From assembly GCF_008831285.2 (NCBI RefSeq), contig NC_045140.1, forward strand, positions 7,934,505 to 7,998,504: a DNA stretch of 64,000 nucleotides. The letters are read 5' to 3'. This DNA comes from Nymphaea colorata (lineage: Eukaryota > Streptophyta > Magnoliopsida > Nymphaeales > Nymphaeaceae). Under the pieces are notes generated by a model. It searched no databases and was not told the DNA's origin. It saw nothing but the letters and a program-made list of their open reading frames with translations. Position 1 is the first letter of the stretch. The number at the start of each line of letters is the position of its first letter. This document shows, one piece after another, positions 30,790 to 43,789 of this stretch. A program made the translations under genes and the position numbers.

Positions 30790-33125
30790 GGCCTCACAAA
30801 GGCATCGTCAGACATTGCTCCAGTCCATGGTTATTGAACACATGGTATTTTTTGGTGATGACATTTTTTTGGTTTTGACCGCTCATTTTTGTGATTTATA
30901 TTCTAAGCCTCTTTGTTTTGTGCCTCGCTGCCGGACATTCACCTCTCCTTCCTTTCTACATCTTGTGCTATCACTCTTGAGCGGCCCTTCATGCACCAGA
31001 AAATCAAAAACGTTGTTTAGGCTCTCGGCTTTGGTAAGGTGCTCAGCATTGATGGTTTTTCTATTGAGTTTTTTTGCACCTTTTGGAGGCTCGTAGCATT
31101 GATGTCTTCGCTTTGATGCTTCCAACTCTGTCTTTCTTCAAAAATTTAATCAAGCCACTTGCGTACTGTTACCTAAGCATCCTAACCCTATAGACGTCAA
31201 CCACTTTCACCCAATCAATATCTTAGGCACAACCTACGAGATTATCACAAAGTTGCTTTCCCTATGGCTTGTGCTCATTATACCTTCTATCTCTAACCTC
31301 TTTTAGGTTGTGTTTATAAAGGGTCGATGTTTGCATGACGATATTGTCCTAGCTAATGAGGTTGTTCATTTCCTCTATTGTCTGAGTTGGGAGTTTCTAT
31401 CTGACTTCCTCACCATTTTTTATTTTGGTCCATCATTTTGGCAGTGGATCCTTTCATTCATTACTGAGGTGCAGCTTGCGGTCTCCTTCAGTGGGATGTG
31501 TTGTGAGTTCTTCTGTCTCGGTTGCAGCCTTTGTCATCCATTATCGTTATTACTTTTCAACTTCGTTGTTGAGTGCTTTGTTGCCTTGTTTTGATATGCT
31601 GCTGTTGTTAGCTTCTTCAGACCACATTTACTCCCCCCCCACTTACATGTTTTCTCTACCCTCCAGTATGATAATAACTTTCTGTTGTTTGACACTCTTT
31701 CTCATCAATAGATTATGAGAATTTGGTTCATCTTTCAAGTTTTTGAGTTTATCTCGAGTCTTTCTATTAATTTCTCCAAATGTTACCTTTCTCTCATTCA
31801 CATGGATCTAACCATGATACTTCTTGCATAGGTTTGCTTTGAGTGTATAGCTATTAGTCTGCCCATCGACTACTTGAGTACTCAGATTATGCTATCACCT
31901 CATGCACCCTCTTTTTGGTTGGAGTGGAGTAGAAGTTTGTGAATCGCCTTCATTGTTGGCAGAAAAAGTTGTTTTTCCTCCCACGTCATATTACCCTTGC
32001 TAAGCATTGTCTTGCATCTGTCCCCCTCCATGCTCTTGCGGTCTTTCAGCCTCTTGCGGTTGTCCTAAGAATACTTGATAAGATCATTTGTAGATTTCTT
32101 TGGGATGGTGATCGACCCTCAGATTGCCATGTGCATTGGGACATGGTTGCCTTTCGGCATCCTCTTGAAGGTGTCGAGGTTACCAACCTTAGTCGGACAT
32201 GTGAGTCATCTTTGTGTTATTGGTGGTGGCATCTAACAACTAAATATTCCTCTCTCGCCCCTTTCATCAGTTCCACATATGACATGTCATCCCCTAGTGA
32301 TTGCCATATTTCTCTCTCACACACCTCTTATTTCCACTTTTGGTGTGGCCTGCTCGTGGCCTTTCCCCTTTTCCTTCGCTTTGCTGAACTCTTGTCACTC
32401 ACCCCCTCATTTCGACCTCTTTCGTCTTCCCATATATTCACTTTTTCTTCTTTCTACCTGGCCTCTTTTGGTTCTTAAGTTGTTGTGTGACTTTTTGCTC
32501 AATTCTTTTGGTTTTCTGGCCACTTTTTCCTTGTGTCATTTCTTTTGTCTAACTTCCTTTTGCTGACTACATCAATACATTTGACCACCTACACCTACAG
32601 TGCCTTGACATTAGTTACTTTAGCTAACTAGTGTTCCCTTTGTCTCACCGTGGCTAAGTCTCGGGTTCACATTTTTATTTTGTGTTCTTTCTTCTATAGT
32701 GTTATTGTCATTGCATGACCTTCCATTATTTGTAGCCTTCCAGAATCACCCTCTATCCACTTTTTTTTCTTTTCTGTCCTTTTTTTTTGGGTCATGTTTA
32801 GAGGTTGTAACTTATATTCTCGTGGTAGCACATTTGGGAGAAGCGCAACAAAAAGGTCTTCAGGGGCACCTCCTCATCGTTGGATTCTATGACATGTCTT
32901 ATGCAAGATGATGTTCACTTTGCTATTAGGCTAGGGCACTGTCTTTCGCTTGTTGCTATGTGACTTTGTCATTTCATCTATCCACCCTCTCCCCCCTCTT
33001 ATTCTACTTCATTGTATTGTTGTCATGTATATTTCTTTTTTCTTTTGTTTTTTAGCTTTAGCAGCTTGTTTTTGAATCTAGGAGACTTCTTGTTCTCAAA
33101 TTTTGTTATGCATTGAAATTTTATC
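30790..33125 (+). pseudogene. Dead L1-type LINE, reverse transcriptase part
   Basis: Translation across several frames shows LINE ORF2 landmarks: a FGKVLSIDGFSIEFF segment, FIKGRCLHDDIVLANEVVH, the RT core, then HCLASVPLHALAV and a C-terminal WEKRN-like region near 32840. The catalytic YADD is YDNN (near 31665). Frameshifts and stops are frequent and the 5' part is missing. Its 3' end matches that of the LINE at 52985-54165, including a TCTTGTTCTC hairpin remnant at 33080-33097. Confidence 0.85.
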
Positions 33126-34676
33126 AGCTCTCTTTCTCTCTCTCTCTCATGGCTGATGTTCTGTTGGCAATAGTCATCTTTGGTGACTTGCAAGGCTCCA
33201 AAACATATCACCAGAAACCTAGAAGCCTCTCCTTGTCTATCTAGTCCAGTGGTGGTGGGAAATAGCAACCTAATCAGATGGATTTTTTTCCAACTAGGAA
33301 ATTGATACATACTCAGTTTATCTCATGCTTGTGCCATATATAATACTTAAAGTTCATTGAGAACAATATTACTGTTTATCATAAATCAGCTAGCTAAAGA
33401 AAGATTTATGAAATCAGTTGTATTTTCTGAAAGCAGTACAGCCGAAGCTTGAACACATTCATCTTCTTTATTGGTATAATGAAAATTGAATGAAAACCTA
33501 GCTTGTGCTCAATAACAATATTTGGAAATACTAATGTTCTCCCTCTGTTGACATGCACAAAAAATAGTCTCCTAGGGATGATGATAAAAGACAATTATAG
33601 CAAACTTGAGGTTATTATAAAAGCATGCTTGCCTTGGAAAATTGCAAACAAATTTATTGAGGAATTGGAGCACATAATCAGGGGCTCTAGACAAAAGTCT
33701 AGTTACTACTGGATTGTAATTTTAGTCAAAAGAGTTAGACCCAAATTGCCATATAAAACTAATAAATGGAAGGAGCAAAGCATGATCATAATTAGATCCA
33801 GAAATTTGAGGGACATAAAAAATAGAAAGGCAAAGAAATATTGATTTCCGACAATAACCAGATTTGTACTAGTTATTGTTTAGGTTCAATTTGGCCTCTA
33901 ATGCTCTATATTGCTTTGCATTTGGTTGTACCCATGTACATGTTTTCTCTTAATATGAAATATGGTACAACTGTGTGATCATGTCCTATATGTGCACCTT
34001 TTCCATTCACCACACTTGGTCTGCTAAGTTTTTGTGCTTCTGAAGCTTTTGCATGAGCTCTTCACATTTGACCATCTACATTGGCAGCCACTGACTTTAT
34101 AATTTCTTGATAGAGCTTCTATGCTGCATTAAAGATGATTCTATTTATATAAATTGTAGCTAGAGAGCGAGGATTCTCCTAGTCACTCAACTCAGGTTCC
34201 TAGATGGGTCGGTCTACCACTTTGGGTGATGCCAGTGGCTTGACCTTATTGCTGCATAGGCGATCTGGGTTATTTGAGAAGGTTTCACTCATGTTACCCT
34301 CGATCTATGTAGATTACCTAGTGAAGGTTTGTTATGGTCTATTTGTGTATTGTGCCCGAAGGGTTTTTTATTGGTGTTTGCTATTATGATTATGTTTAAA
34401 TGTCATGGGACTCTGGATGTGACTTTGTAATCTATGAGGCTCCAGTAAATTTCAACTGTGATAGTTCGATATACCTGGATGATGTATGAAATATGCAGTT
34501 CATGGATGGTAGCCATGAGTGCGTATGGATTTGGTTTTGACTTGTCCATATATCTATTTTGCAAAACCATGCTCAATCCATGGTTGGAATCACCACACTA
34601 AGAGAAATCTTACCCTCTCCATTCTATATCTATGGATAGCTCTTGATTGTTTGATAACTTTTAGATTGATTTCCTC

Positions 34677-34695
34677 AAACCCTAAACCCTAAACC
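34677..34695. repeat. Short telomere-like tract
   Basis: AAACCCTAAACCCTAAACC: just over two units of the plant telomere repeat. This may be a telo-box or chance; no promoter context is visible. Confidence 0.7.
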
Positions 34696-35096
34696 ATTTG
34701 CGGCTTACTAGCATTGGCGACCTAGACACATAGCTGAGTTTGAACATTTTGTGAATGTCGTGTTGGTTGAGTATATGTTCATCTTTTTATCAAAGTTCTA
34801 AATGAGTCTTTGAATTCTCACATACTTTGGTTTGTTATGCACTTGTTCAATGTTTAAATGTTTATTTCTAAAGTGCAAAAGAAAAAGTCAAAACTTGGGT
34901 TGTGACAGCTGATGTTTACATGTCAATATAATTTCTGCATATGTTTTTTTGATAGCAGACAAGGTCTGACACAATAATCTCATTATTAATGGTAAGTAGT
35001 ATGTAATATTTGACTTTTTAGTGCATGATGTCAGTTATGGAGTTAATAAATATATAGTATGATCATAACGACTTAGAAGGGCCAATACGGCTCCTT

Positions 35097-35186
35097 TCCG
35101 TCAGTTTAAGGCCGAATCAGCCCATGTCGGCTGCCATTAATAAAAAGCAATTAAGCTAATTTGGATTTTTTTAAGGCAGCTGACGC
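35097..35186. repeat. Dispersed repeat, copy 2
   Basis: Shares CAGTNTAAGGCCGAATCAGCC, CTGCCATTAAT and the GGCAGCTGACGCAT segment with 28095-28180. The boundaries of the parent element are unclear. Confidence 0.7.
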
Positions 35187-36578
35187 ATGCCATATTAATA
35201 CATGGGTTTCCTCGACGAGTTCTGATATGAGACAAGAAACCAAGATTCACAGCATTTTTCGGAATACAATCATCTCATCACTAATGGCATATTTGACTTC
35301 TTGCCCATTGACATCATTATTTAATTTTGTTATATATTTAATCAATATTATGATCATTATATAGGTAAATGTATAAAAAAGTGAGAGCAATTCTGACTAT
35401 TTTATCTTTGTATATTGATATTTTTTAAGCTGAAAATAATATAAATACTATTAACGAGACAAAACATTGATTGAAGTACAGTTTGAGACGAGAGATATGA
35501 GCAATACTATTTCTTATATATGTTTCCTGGCATTTACATCATCATGGCTGACAGAATAACTAACGAAGTATGGTCGGGTAAAAAGGTATATATGTCGACT
35601 CAAGAGTCAAGTGTGACAGATAAGGAACAAAAAACTCCACGCTATAAATTAAATTTTATTGCTGAATATTGTAAATCATGTCAATCAGAAACAACTGTCC
35701 AATAAATGAATTGATAAACTAAATGTGTCGTAAACAATGCTTAGCTAATAGGAAGTTTAATGTATGTCATGCTGCTTAGTACGCCTAATGTTAGTTTTGC
35801 AGTTAGTCTTTGCAAACCAATCCTTCATTCCAGAGCATATCCAAGAAAACCGATCAGCACGCCCACCTGATTCATAATGATCGGAAAAACTTACACCTAC
35901 ATGCACGAAACCTCCATTTACTGGATTTTATGACGCGTCGCTTTTTTGAATCTCCCCTTTATGCAAGCACAAACAGTACTTTCAATTATCAGGTTTATAT
36001 TTCTGAAGACGACGGCCATGGATTCCCGTCTTCCACCATACAGATAATTCCTTCTTGCTATTACCAGCTAACCCACCTTGCATTACCCACTTCTGTGTTT
36101 TCCACCATCCCATATTCATTCACTAGCATCTCTGTACTGAGTCACTAATTCCGCCCTTTCCCTAAAATGCACTCAATCATGGACGACAACAAAAGACAAC
36201 TTCTCTTGGCCCAATGAGCTCCAAAATTTCCTTCCCCACCAATCACCTCACATTTCTTGTGATAATATGGCTCTCGTAGTCTCATTCATGGGAGTGGTAG
36301 TGGTGGATGAACTCTTGAAAAAGCAAAATTAAACATTGAGTTGAAATATGATTACATATATACATGACACGTTCAAAAAGAAATGTAATTAATTGTTAGT
36401 TGTCTTACTTTAGAAGATACGATGATAGACCCAATTTAATGTAAGCCTTAAATGGTCCATGTCCCTTGATGATAAAGTTCAAATTGTATGTAAGAAGTCA
36501 CATGAGAGTCATGGTTAAAGCAAGCACTTGGCTTCATAACCGAGGGGGCGGGAGGTATTACCACATGTTTGTACTATC

Positions 36579-37184
36579 GGGGTGAACACGAGTAGAATCG
36601 AGCTCGAGTTCAGTCAACTCGAGCTGAGCTCGACTAATGAATCCTCGAGCTCGACTCAACTTGAGAATGGCTCGACGGAAGCAACTCGAGCTCGACTCAG
36701 TAGTTACGTGTTGAGTTCGAGCTCGACTCAGTAGTTACGTGTTGAGTTCGAGCTTGACTCAGCAATTACGTGTTGAGCTCGAGCTCGACTCGATTAAGGC
36801 TCGACAAACTCGTTGGAATAAAATTGATATTCATCGTCACGTATTCATCTCGATCTCTACTCAATTAAGACTCGACAAACTTGTTTGAATAGAATTGATA
36901 TTCATCGTTACTTATTGAGCTCGAGCTCAACAAATTCGTAAACTCGTTTGAATATATGAAATTGATTAATGCTCGACAAACTTGATTAATGCTCGACAAA
37001 CTTGATTAAGGCTCGAGTTCGACTCGGTAGTTATATGTTGAGCTCGAACTCAACTCGATTATTTGAACGAGTCGACTTATGAACTCGAGCTCAACTCGTT
37101 AAGCAAATGAATCGGCTCGAACTCATTCACGAGAGCCGAACTTTAACTAGTCGAGTTCGAGTAGCTCGACTCATTGTTCACCCC
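36579..37184. mobile_element. hAT-like non-autonomous element rich in GAGCTCGA motifs
   Basis: Ends GGGGTGAACA ... TGTTCACCCC form an inverted repeat, followed inward by many CTCGAGCTCGAC motifs in both orientations. At about 36695-36790 a unit containing CTCGACTCAGTAGTTACGTG is tandemly repeated three times. Flanks GTACTATC and TAATTATC match only in part, so the target duplication is unproven. Confidence 0.68.
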
Positions 37185-39061
37185 TAATTATCATGTCCCG
37201 ATGATCATGACTCAACTTAAACTAAGGAAATTTGTCCAACAGTTTCCTACCGACCCTGCATTGATCACCATCTTGGACGTGCGCCGTAGATCCAAGCAAA
37301 TCTGCCTGCCTCCACAAACCATCTTGAGCTTTCCCAGTCTCAACATGCATATATCTCCATCAACTTGACTTCAATCGAACCGTTAGGAGAAGCCAAACCA
37401 TGTCCATAGCTTCCCCTATTGTTTAGATCCCTTGGAGATGTTTGACAACAGAAACACCATGTTCTAAAGAGTATGACAGATTTACGGAATACTAGAATGC
37501 AGTGTAGCATGCTATATGTACGCCACTAACTTTGATTACCTGTTTTATTCAAAAAATGCAGGCCTAACATTCAGTTCGCCACGAATTAATCTGACTTTCT
37601 CTAACTGTCCTAATATAAATAAAAGATCGTCAATATCTTTATTTCTATCATCCGTCTTAAAGAAAGAACTGCAAGGGATTTACAAAGAAATATATATTTA
37701 TATTTATTAAAGAAATATACACTTATATTTATTTATTTATTTTAATGAAGGAAGTTTTAGGTAAAGGAGCGAGTCGGTCGTCTCGGTTCAGGACGTAATA
37801 GGAACTGGAAGATCCAGTCACTTGAGTTATCCAGTGATCGATAGCATGATTAAAATGATGTCCCTCCAAGTTAAAATGATCGCTTCTCTCATTTTTGCCA
37901 GCTTCCTCCGGCGATGGAGAGCCAGACCAAGATATTTCGTATCCATTCTTTTTACATCCTCTCTTCCCCCCTCCTTTCCTTGCCTCCTCTCTCGCCGCGT
38001 CTCCCGCGCCATCTTCCCAGTGCGCTCTTTTCTCTCCTACCACTCTCTTTCTCTCCCACGATTCGACATCCTTTGCGTTGTCCCTCGTCACCAGCGGGCT
38101 CCCGGCGATTCTCCTGCGAGCAAAAGGAGAGTGAAAGAGACGAAAGGTAGAGATCATGGAACGATTCATAAAGAGGGGGCGGGGGTGGGTGTTTGTGGAG
38201 AGAGGGAGAGAGATCAGACAGAGAGGATCAGACCCAAGAGAGGCGATATCACGGGGCAACGAGAAAAGATTATTTTTGCGTTTTCCCGGCTCCAAGCAAG
38301 GATAATATTACTGATGAATGCGGGCGGCCTCGTGGTTGGCCGCAAAATTTGTTTAAGTTTTGCGTATTTCCATGCGAGATTGTGAAGGAGGAGAAAACAG
38401 CAAAAACTGCATTTTTACAAGTAGAAACGACGATAAGCGCAAAAGAAGAGAGATTGAAAACCAGGAGGCTGAAGAAGGCGGAAAAGATCACTAAGCAACG
38501 GGATATTGTTCTGGGTCAAAAGCTTGTCCCCCTAAGTTTGTGGTCGTCGGCAGAAACCCCTTCCTAAATCTGTGGCAATTTGGCCGATAAGATTGAACTT
38601 CCCGATCCGTAGCCCTCAAATCGTTCATCTAATTAACTATCTACGAACTCGGTATCGTCCCTCGTTTCCCTCTAAGATTTTTTTTTTTTTCCACTTCTTT
38701 GAATTGCCATCTCTCGCTTATTTTTTGTTCCCTTGTACATCTCCTTCTTCCTCCTGCAGTACTTCACTTCTCCCCTCCAAAGTTTTCTGTAGGGCAACCT
38801 TCCCTTTCATAATAATTCACAAGGACGATAGAGAGAGAGCCGTTCAATTGGAAATGCATTAAACCCTTCGCAGTATCCATTTGATCAAGTGATTGTACTG
38901 TTGGATGGTTCCACCCGCAATCACTTTGTAGCTTGCTTGAATTTTCTTCTTAATTTCACGCGCGCCCCTCTCCGCCACTGACAGGAAAGTGAAAACACAA
39001 AATCTTGACAGGAAAGTAGAATAGTGACTTATTCCTTCAAGACGACGCTTACGATCGACGG
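37185..39061. promoter_or_regulatory. Upstream region of the AS2-like gene
   Basis: From about 37890 to 38240 it is CT/GA-rich and less AT-rich, typical of plant 5' leader or promoter DNA. Open frames here overlap on both strands (for example 37729-38295 minus, 37822-38385 plus) and match nothing recognised. A transcription start cannot be assigned. Confidence 0.35.
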
Positions 39062-39700
39062 ATGTCGTCGTCCTCCAACTCACCATGCGCGGCGTGCAAG
39101 TTCCTTCGTCGTAAGTGCACGTTTGAATGTGCGTTCGCTCCCTACTTCCCGCCGGACCAGCCTCAGAAGTTCGCCAACGTCCACAAGGTCTTCGGTGCGT
39201 CCAACGTTACTAAGCTACTGAACGAGCTGCTCCCCCACCAGCGAGAGGACGCCGTGAACTCGCTGGCCTACGAGGCCCAGGCCCGAGTCCAGGACCCCGT
39301 CTACGGCTGCGTCGGCGTCATCTCCCTTCTACAACACCAGCTGAAGCAGCTCCACTCTCACCTCAGCTTTGCCCGCTCCGAGCTCTCCAAACACATCAAT
39401 GCGGGCGGCTTTTCCTTTGGCATCGTCCCGTCATCCGGTGCCGGCGCTGCTGGCATTTTTGTGCCCCACGCGACGATTGATGGCCACCTAAAGAGCAGAG
39501 TCTTCATGAGGGCCGCTGGCGGAGCTGCAGTCACGGAGATGGGTGCCAGGCTTGGAAGGACGGGCGGCTACGACGGTGGGGGGCTCGTCTCCTTGAACAT
39601 GAATGTGGACGGAAACTTCGTCGGAGGATTAGCGCCGCGGCATCCCGAGGCCGCGAGGGGAGAGAAGAAGACCGCTGCTGGAAGGAGCATTGGTCCGTGA
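39062..39700 (+). CDS. AS2: LOB-domain transcription factor, ASYMMETRIC LEAVES2-like
   Basis: A one-exon frame of 212 residues starting MSSSSNSPCAACKFLRRKC. The LOB C-block has C9, C12, C19, C23 (CX2CX6CX3C). The GAS block is very close to AS2: APYFPPDQPQKFANVHKVFG, then NVTKLLNELLPHQREDAVN and SLAYEAQARVQDPVYGCVG. The leucine-zipper-like helix follows (ISLLQHQLKQLHSHL), with SELSKH after it. The C-terminal half is Gly/Ala-rich and poorly conserved, as usual. AS2 acts in the nucleus with the MYB protein AS1 to repress KNOX and abaxial genes in leaf primordia; that role is inferred here. Coding GC is far higher than in the flanks. Another class I LBD close to AS2 cannot be excluded. Confidence 0.93.
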   Translation: MSSSSNSPCAACKFLRRKCTFECAFAPYFPPDQPQKFANVHKVFGASNVTKLLNELLPHQREDAVNSLAYEAQARVQDPVYGCVGVISLLQHQLKQLHSHLSFARSELSKHINAGGFSFGIVPSSGAGAAGIFVPHATIDGHLKSRVFMRAAGGAAVTEMGARLGRTGGYDGGGLVSLNMNVDGNFVGGLAPRHPEAARGEKKTAAGRSIGP

Positions 39701-42700
39701 CCTCCCGGCTAGGTTTTCTTTTGACGAGAGAAACGATGTTCCGGCTTCATTTCACCGGGAGCCATTCATGCTTCTCCTGTTAACAACGCCCTGTGCTAGA
39801 GAAAACATGGTTCATCACTAAATGCACGTCATGAGAATTAAAATAGTCAAGTTTGGATGTTATCAAAATTTAGAAGAATAAATTCATTACATGGGAGGAT
39901 TAATGCGTTTGTGCATCGGATTCAAGGATTTTTTATATTTTTTTTAATTTCACTTACGAAATCTGGTGGAGTCAATTTTTAGAAAACTGACCGAAGTTCA
40001 ATACGGCGGCGTGCTAGATTCACTTGTCTTGCACGCAAACAACATCAAAAAGAAAAAGATTCTTCGGAACAATTAAAGTATTTGACTAGTAAACTCACTT
40101 GTGACATGACGTGTGTCTTTTGTATGAGAAAGAGAGAGAGAGAGTGAGTGAAAGTTTATGGGTTTGAGAGCTCTTAGGTCGGAGGCTTTTTTTTTTTATT
40201 CAAGGAAAAATGAAAAGAAAAAAAGTTTTACATAAAAACTTTTTTGTAAGGACAAGAAAGAAACCACAAAAAAAAATTAAGATTCAATAAAAACAAAACT
40301 CTTTAATTCTTTAGTATTATCTCATACCTTTTTTATTATGTCATGAGATAATGATAGACACGTTTCAAAGTAAATATACATATTAATACTAAAGTCCACA
40401 TTCAACATACGTTTCTTATATAGATGGAGCCGCGTACAGAACTTCGTTTCCATTCATGTGGTGGGTCCAACCCAACGTAACCACTCGTGTGAAACACAAC
40501 CATGTTCAGGCGAGACTTCTTTTACCTCTTTCTTAGTTTCTGTCGGCCGTGGTCCAACTTGGAGGTTTTGAATGATTGATATCATAACCATTGCAGGGTC
40601 AGCTTGCATGGGATCCGTAATTTCTTTTTTTGGACTATTTCCTTTTCATTTATCCCAAAAGAAAAATTTTCTCTACGAGTCCAAAGTCATTAGTTGCTAT
40701 TACGATTGATTTCTCGTTCTGCACAATTAGGTGCATACTTACTTCGAAAGCATAACCATCAATACATTAGCTTTGGAAAGCTAACCATGAATACATTAGT
40801 TTTGGATGCCTTTGAAGATAATTGAAGTCCCCGAAAGCCTTTCAATGCAACTGGTGTCAGCACCTGACATGTTCTGCTAGTTTTGCGGCCGCCGCAGCAA
40901 TACCGTCACAAATCTTATTAAAGCATATTATATGTTCCGGACACCCATTAACACACTAATGCTCCCATATCTGCTGCTTTACATTTTTTTTTTTTTTCAA
41001 TAACTGCGCTGACTTGGTACTTTAGATAATTTTGACGATGGATCGATGATCGATAGCATGGACATGTGCAAAAGAATGATACATCCACACAAAAACAAAG
41101 AAAAGAAGAAGAACACCTTATGTCAAGAGTTTTGCAAAGCCCACTTAAAAATCACAACAAGAAAGTTTTTTCATCTTCAGTGACAACGAAGCATCAATCT
41201 TCTCCCACCCCCAAAGTCATCTTCTTCTCTCCTTTTATCTTCCAATTTTTACACCTTTTCAACGCTAATATTAAGGTCTTATTAAAATGATAGGATGACA
41301 TAACAGGAATATAAGTGCCTAATTTGACATTATCATCAAATTAGTTATTCTCTAATATACTCTGCAACTTTTTGGCTTTTGGGAGATGGTTGAGAACCTA
41401 AACGGCAGATATGATCTCAAGATGCTTAGCTATTAAGGTCCACAAATTTTTAAGATCATACCCTCCTCCCAAGTCCTAGTTTAGATTGTTTGACATCATA
41501 ATTCTAAAGTATAGGTGGTTCATATCATATCTCTTGGCTTGGTTGGAAACTATGTTCGTTGACATTTTCCCCAAGTTGAAGAAGAGCCATCCTCGACAAA
41601 CCAAATCTCTGGACAGGTGGTCTCTTACCTGCTCTGATGACTCTCATATTAGTATGCTACTCAAAGGTTTGAGTGATGGGTTTGGGTTCACGATTTCAAG
41701 TGTGTAATGAGAACAGGTTGTGGGTCCAAGACTTGGATTCCTAATTGGATTTAGTTTAGAAATTTGAGTTGAGACTAGGTTTGGTTCAAAATGATTTTTT
41801 GGACTTGGGTTTAAGTCAAGATATAGGACTAAGAAGTTTGAGGAACTATAGTGGAAACTATTGTTCAAAAACTTCTAGCCAAGTTTGAGACCCCCAGGAC
41901 CGCAAGTGACATGAATTATACCCAGATTTAGTCTAGAAACGCCAAAAAATCAGGCCTTGGTTAGTCAAAACCGGTTTTTTTTTTTTGTTTTGACAGGACC
42001 ATTCCCAGCAGAAACTGGTTCGAGCATGACTCGGTCAATTAGGTAAACCGAATCTGATGTTCCCAGTGTTCCGGTGATGCCCTAATTCAGGGCAAGGCAG
42101 AGTAAGCAGGATGTGATCTTCCCAACAACTGGGGTGGCTTGTCATTTGTGGGGTTGATGCCACCCCAGACTTCAAATCCCACCGCTGCAATGGGATGAAT
42201 CGTTGCCATTAGATGTCACCACCTTAACCGAAGGCGTCTAGCGTGGCATCATGGCAACAGTTAGTAAGCGTCATGGTCATAGTTAGTGTTCAGTTAAGTT
42301 GATTTCAGTTATTCCAAGAAGTGGGTTGTTCCACTTTTTTAGCGATGAGTTATCCCTGTTAGTGGCAGAGTGGGTCTGCCACGATCCCCTGTTTTGAGGC
42401 TTCCACTTCTGCTAGAGGAGTATAAAGCCCTTAGTTGTGAATGGAATTGTTATGCTTTTGATCCCAATTCTTCCTCACTTCTCTCGTCTTCTCCCTCCTA
42501 CTCTGCTCTCTTCCTCAAGACTCTGTTAAAACAACTAGATTGTAACATTAGACTGCTCCATTATGCCCATTGGTTGATGCTTCACCATCATTTGAAACTC
42601 CAAAGTTGGTCTTCCTGACCCCCAACGTTGGAGATTTTGCAATATCCGCCATTGTTTGGGCATCCTAAAATATGGCATCTTCCATTATTTCCCTGTCCTG

Positions 42701-43789
42701 CCAAACTTGGAAGGTCGGGCAACAAATCATTGAAAAATTGTCCTTCAGTAGCCACACATTCAGTTTCAGCCAATTGTCTGTGTTTTTTCTTCAGACTTTT
42801 ATTTGATTTCAGTAAATTGTTGACCCAAGTTCATTACCCAGTGGTCAAGTTCATCCAACTATTTTGTCAATGCAGCTAGGATTTAATTTGTACGTAATTG
42901 ATTTTCTTGATTGGCGTTGTTCATCTGTGTGAACCTTTATTGCATATTTTCTACTACAGGTGATTACTGATCACATTAGTCGTCCATGGATTCGATCAAA
43001 TGAAGCATGAGAACTTCAAGCTTCCCTAAAAAATTTTTGTTTTCTTTCGACTTTCTCATAGCAGAATTGTTCCTCAGGTTGTAGGCTATCATGAAGATCG
43101 AGGAAAACTTGTCTTTAATATCAATCTGATACAACAATTAGAGAGGAGGTTCTAATCCCCAGAAAAAAAATGAATTGAACAAAGCACAACAACAAAAACA
43201 ATGGAAAGTAAGGAAAGAAACGCACGGAAATAAAAAATAAAGTAGGGTTTTTTATTAATCATCCCTTTAAATATAGCTTCCTAGTTAAATTGGATCTTGG
43301 ATCCAAAACTAACATAATAAGGTCCAAACTCAATCTAATAAACTAAAACACATAAGAGATCCAATAAACTGAAATAAAATGGATCAAATCTATGATATAT
43401 GATGAGATCCCTAATTGAAGTGTGCTAAAATATAAATGTTTCATAGTTGACAAGTTTAGTTTTTATATAAAATACATGAATAAATATATGAAATCTTGAA
43501 ATGGTGGTGTACTGGTTCATACAGAAAATGCCTTTTTTTTTAAGCACAATCGATAGAAACTCTTTGGTGACGTTTCATATTACACACTTGTTACTAATAG
43601 AACTTTTCTATAACAAAAAATAAAAATATAGTTTATTCAACTACGAATGGTTTGATATTCTTCGTTCACATGACAAAAGAATTATAACAAGATTAGTTTA
43701 GTTTCACATGCATCAACATGAAAAATGGATGTAGCGAAGATGAGTCCTTCATATGAGCATTTTAAGGACTATGAGTTACATATATAAGA
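39701..43789. other. Intergenic, no gene recognised
   Basis: AT-rich with poly(T) and GA runs near 40130-40200. The stretch about 42080-42640 has LTR-like composition but no partner copy or bounded ends was found. Confidence 0.45.

Larger units (their letters stand above)
33126..36570. other. Intergenic, no gene recognised
   Basis: A CT run follows at about 33128-33150. The open frames at 33503-33844 and 35810-36148 match no family that could be recognised. A short telomere-like motif and one dispersed repeat are listed separately. Confidence 0.5.

Noticed and set aside
37729-38295. 188-codon minus frame upstream of the AS2-like gene
   Set aside because: Basic low-complexity translation of GA-rich leader DNA, overlapped by plus-strand frames of similar length; no domain.
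42120-42200. tRNA-like TTCAAATCCC segment
   Set aside because: No cloverleaf arms could be formed around it.
42080-42640. LTR-like composition (CT-rich end, TATA-like motif)
   Set aside because: No second copy, no primer site and no target duplication found.
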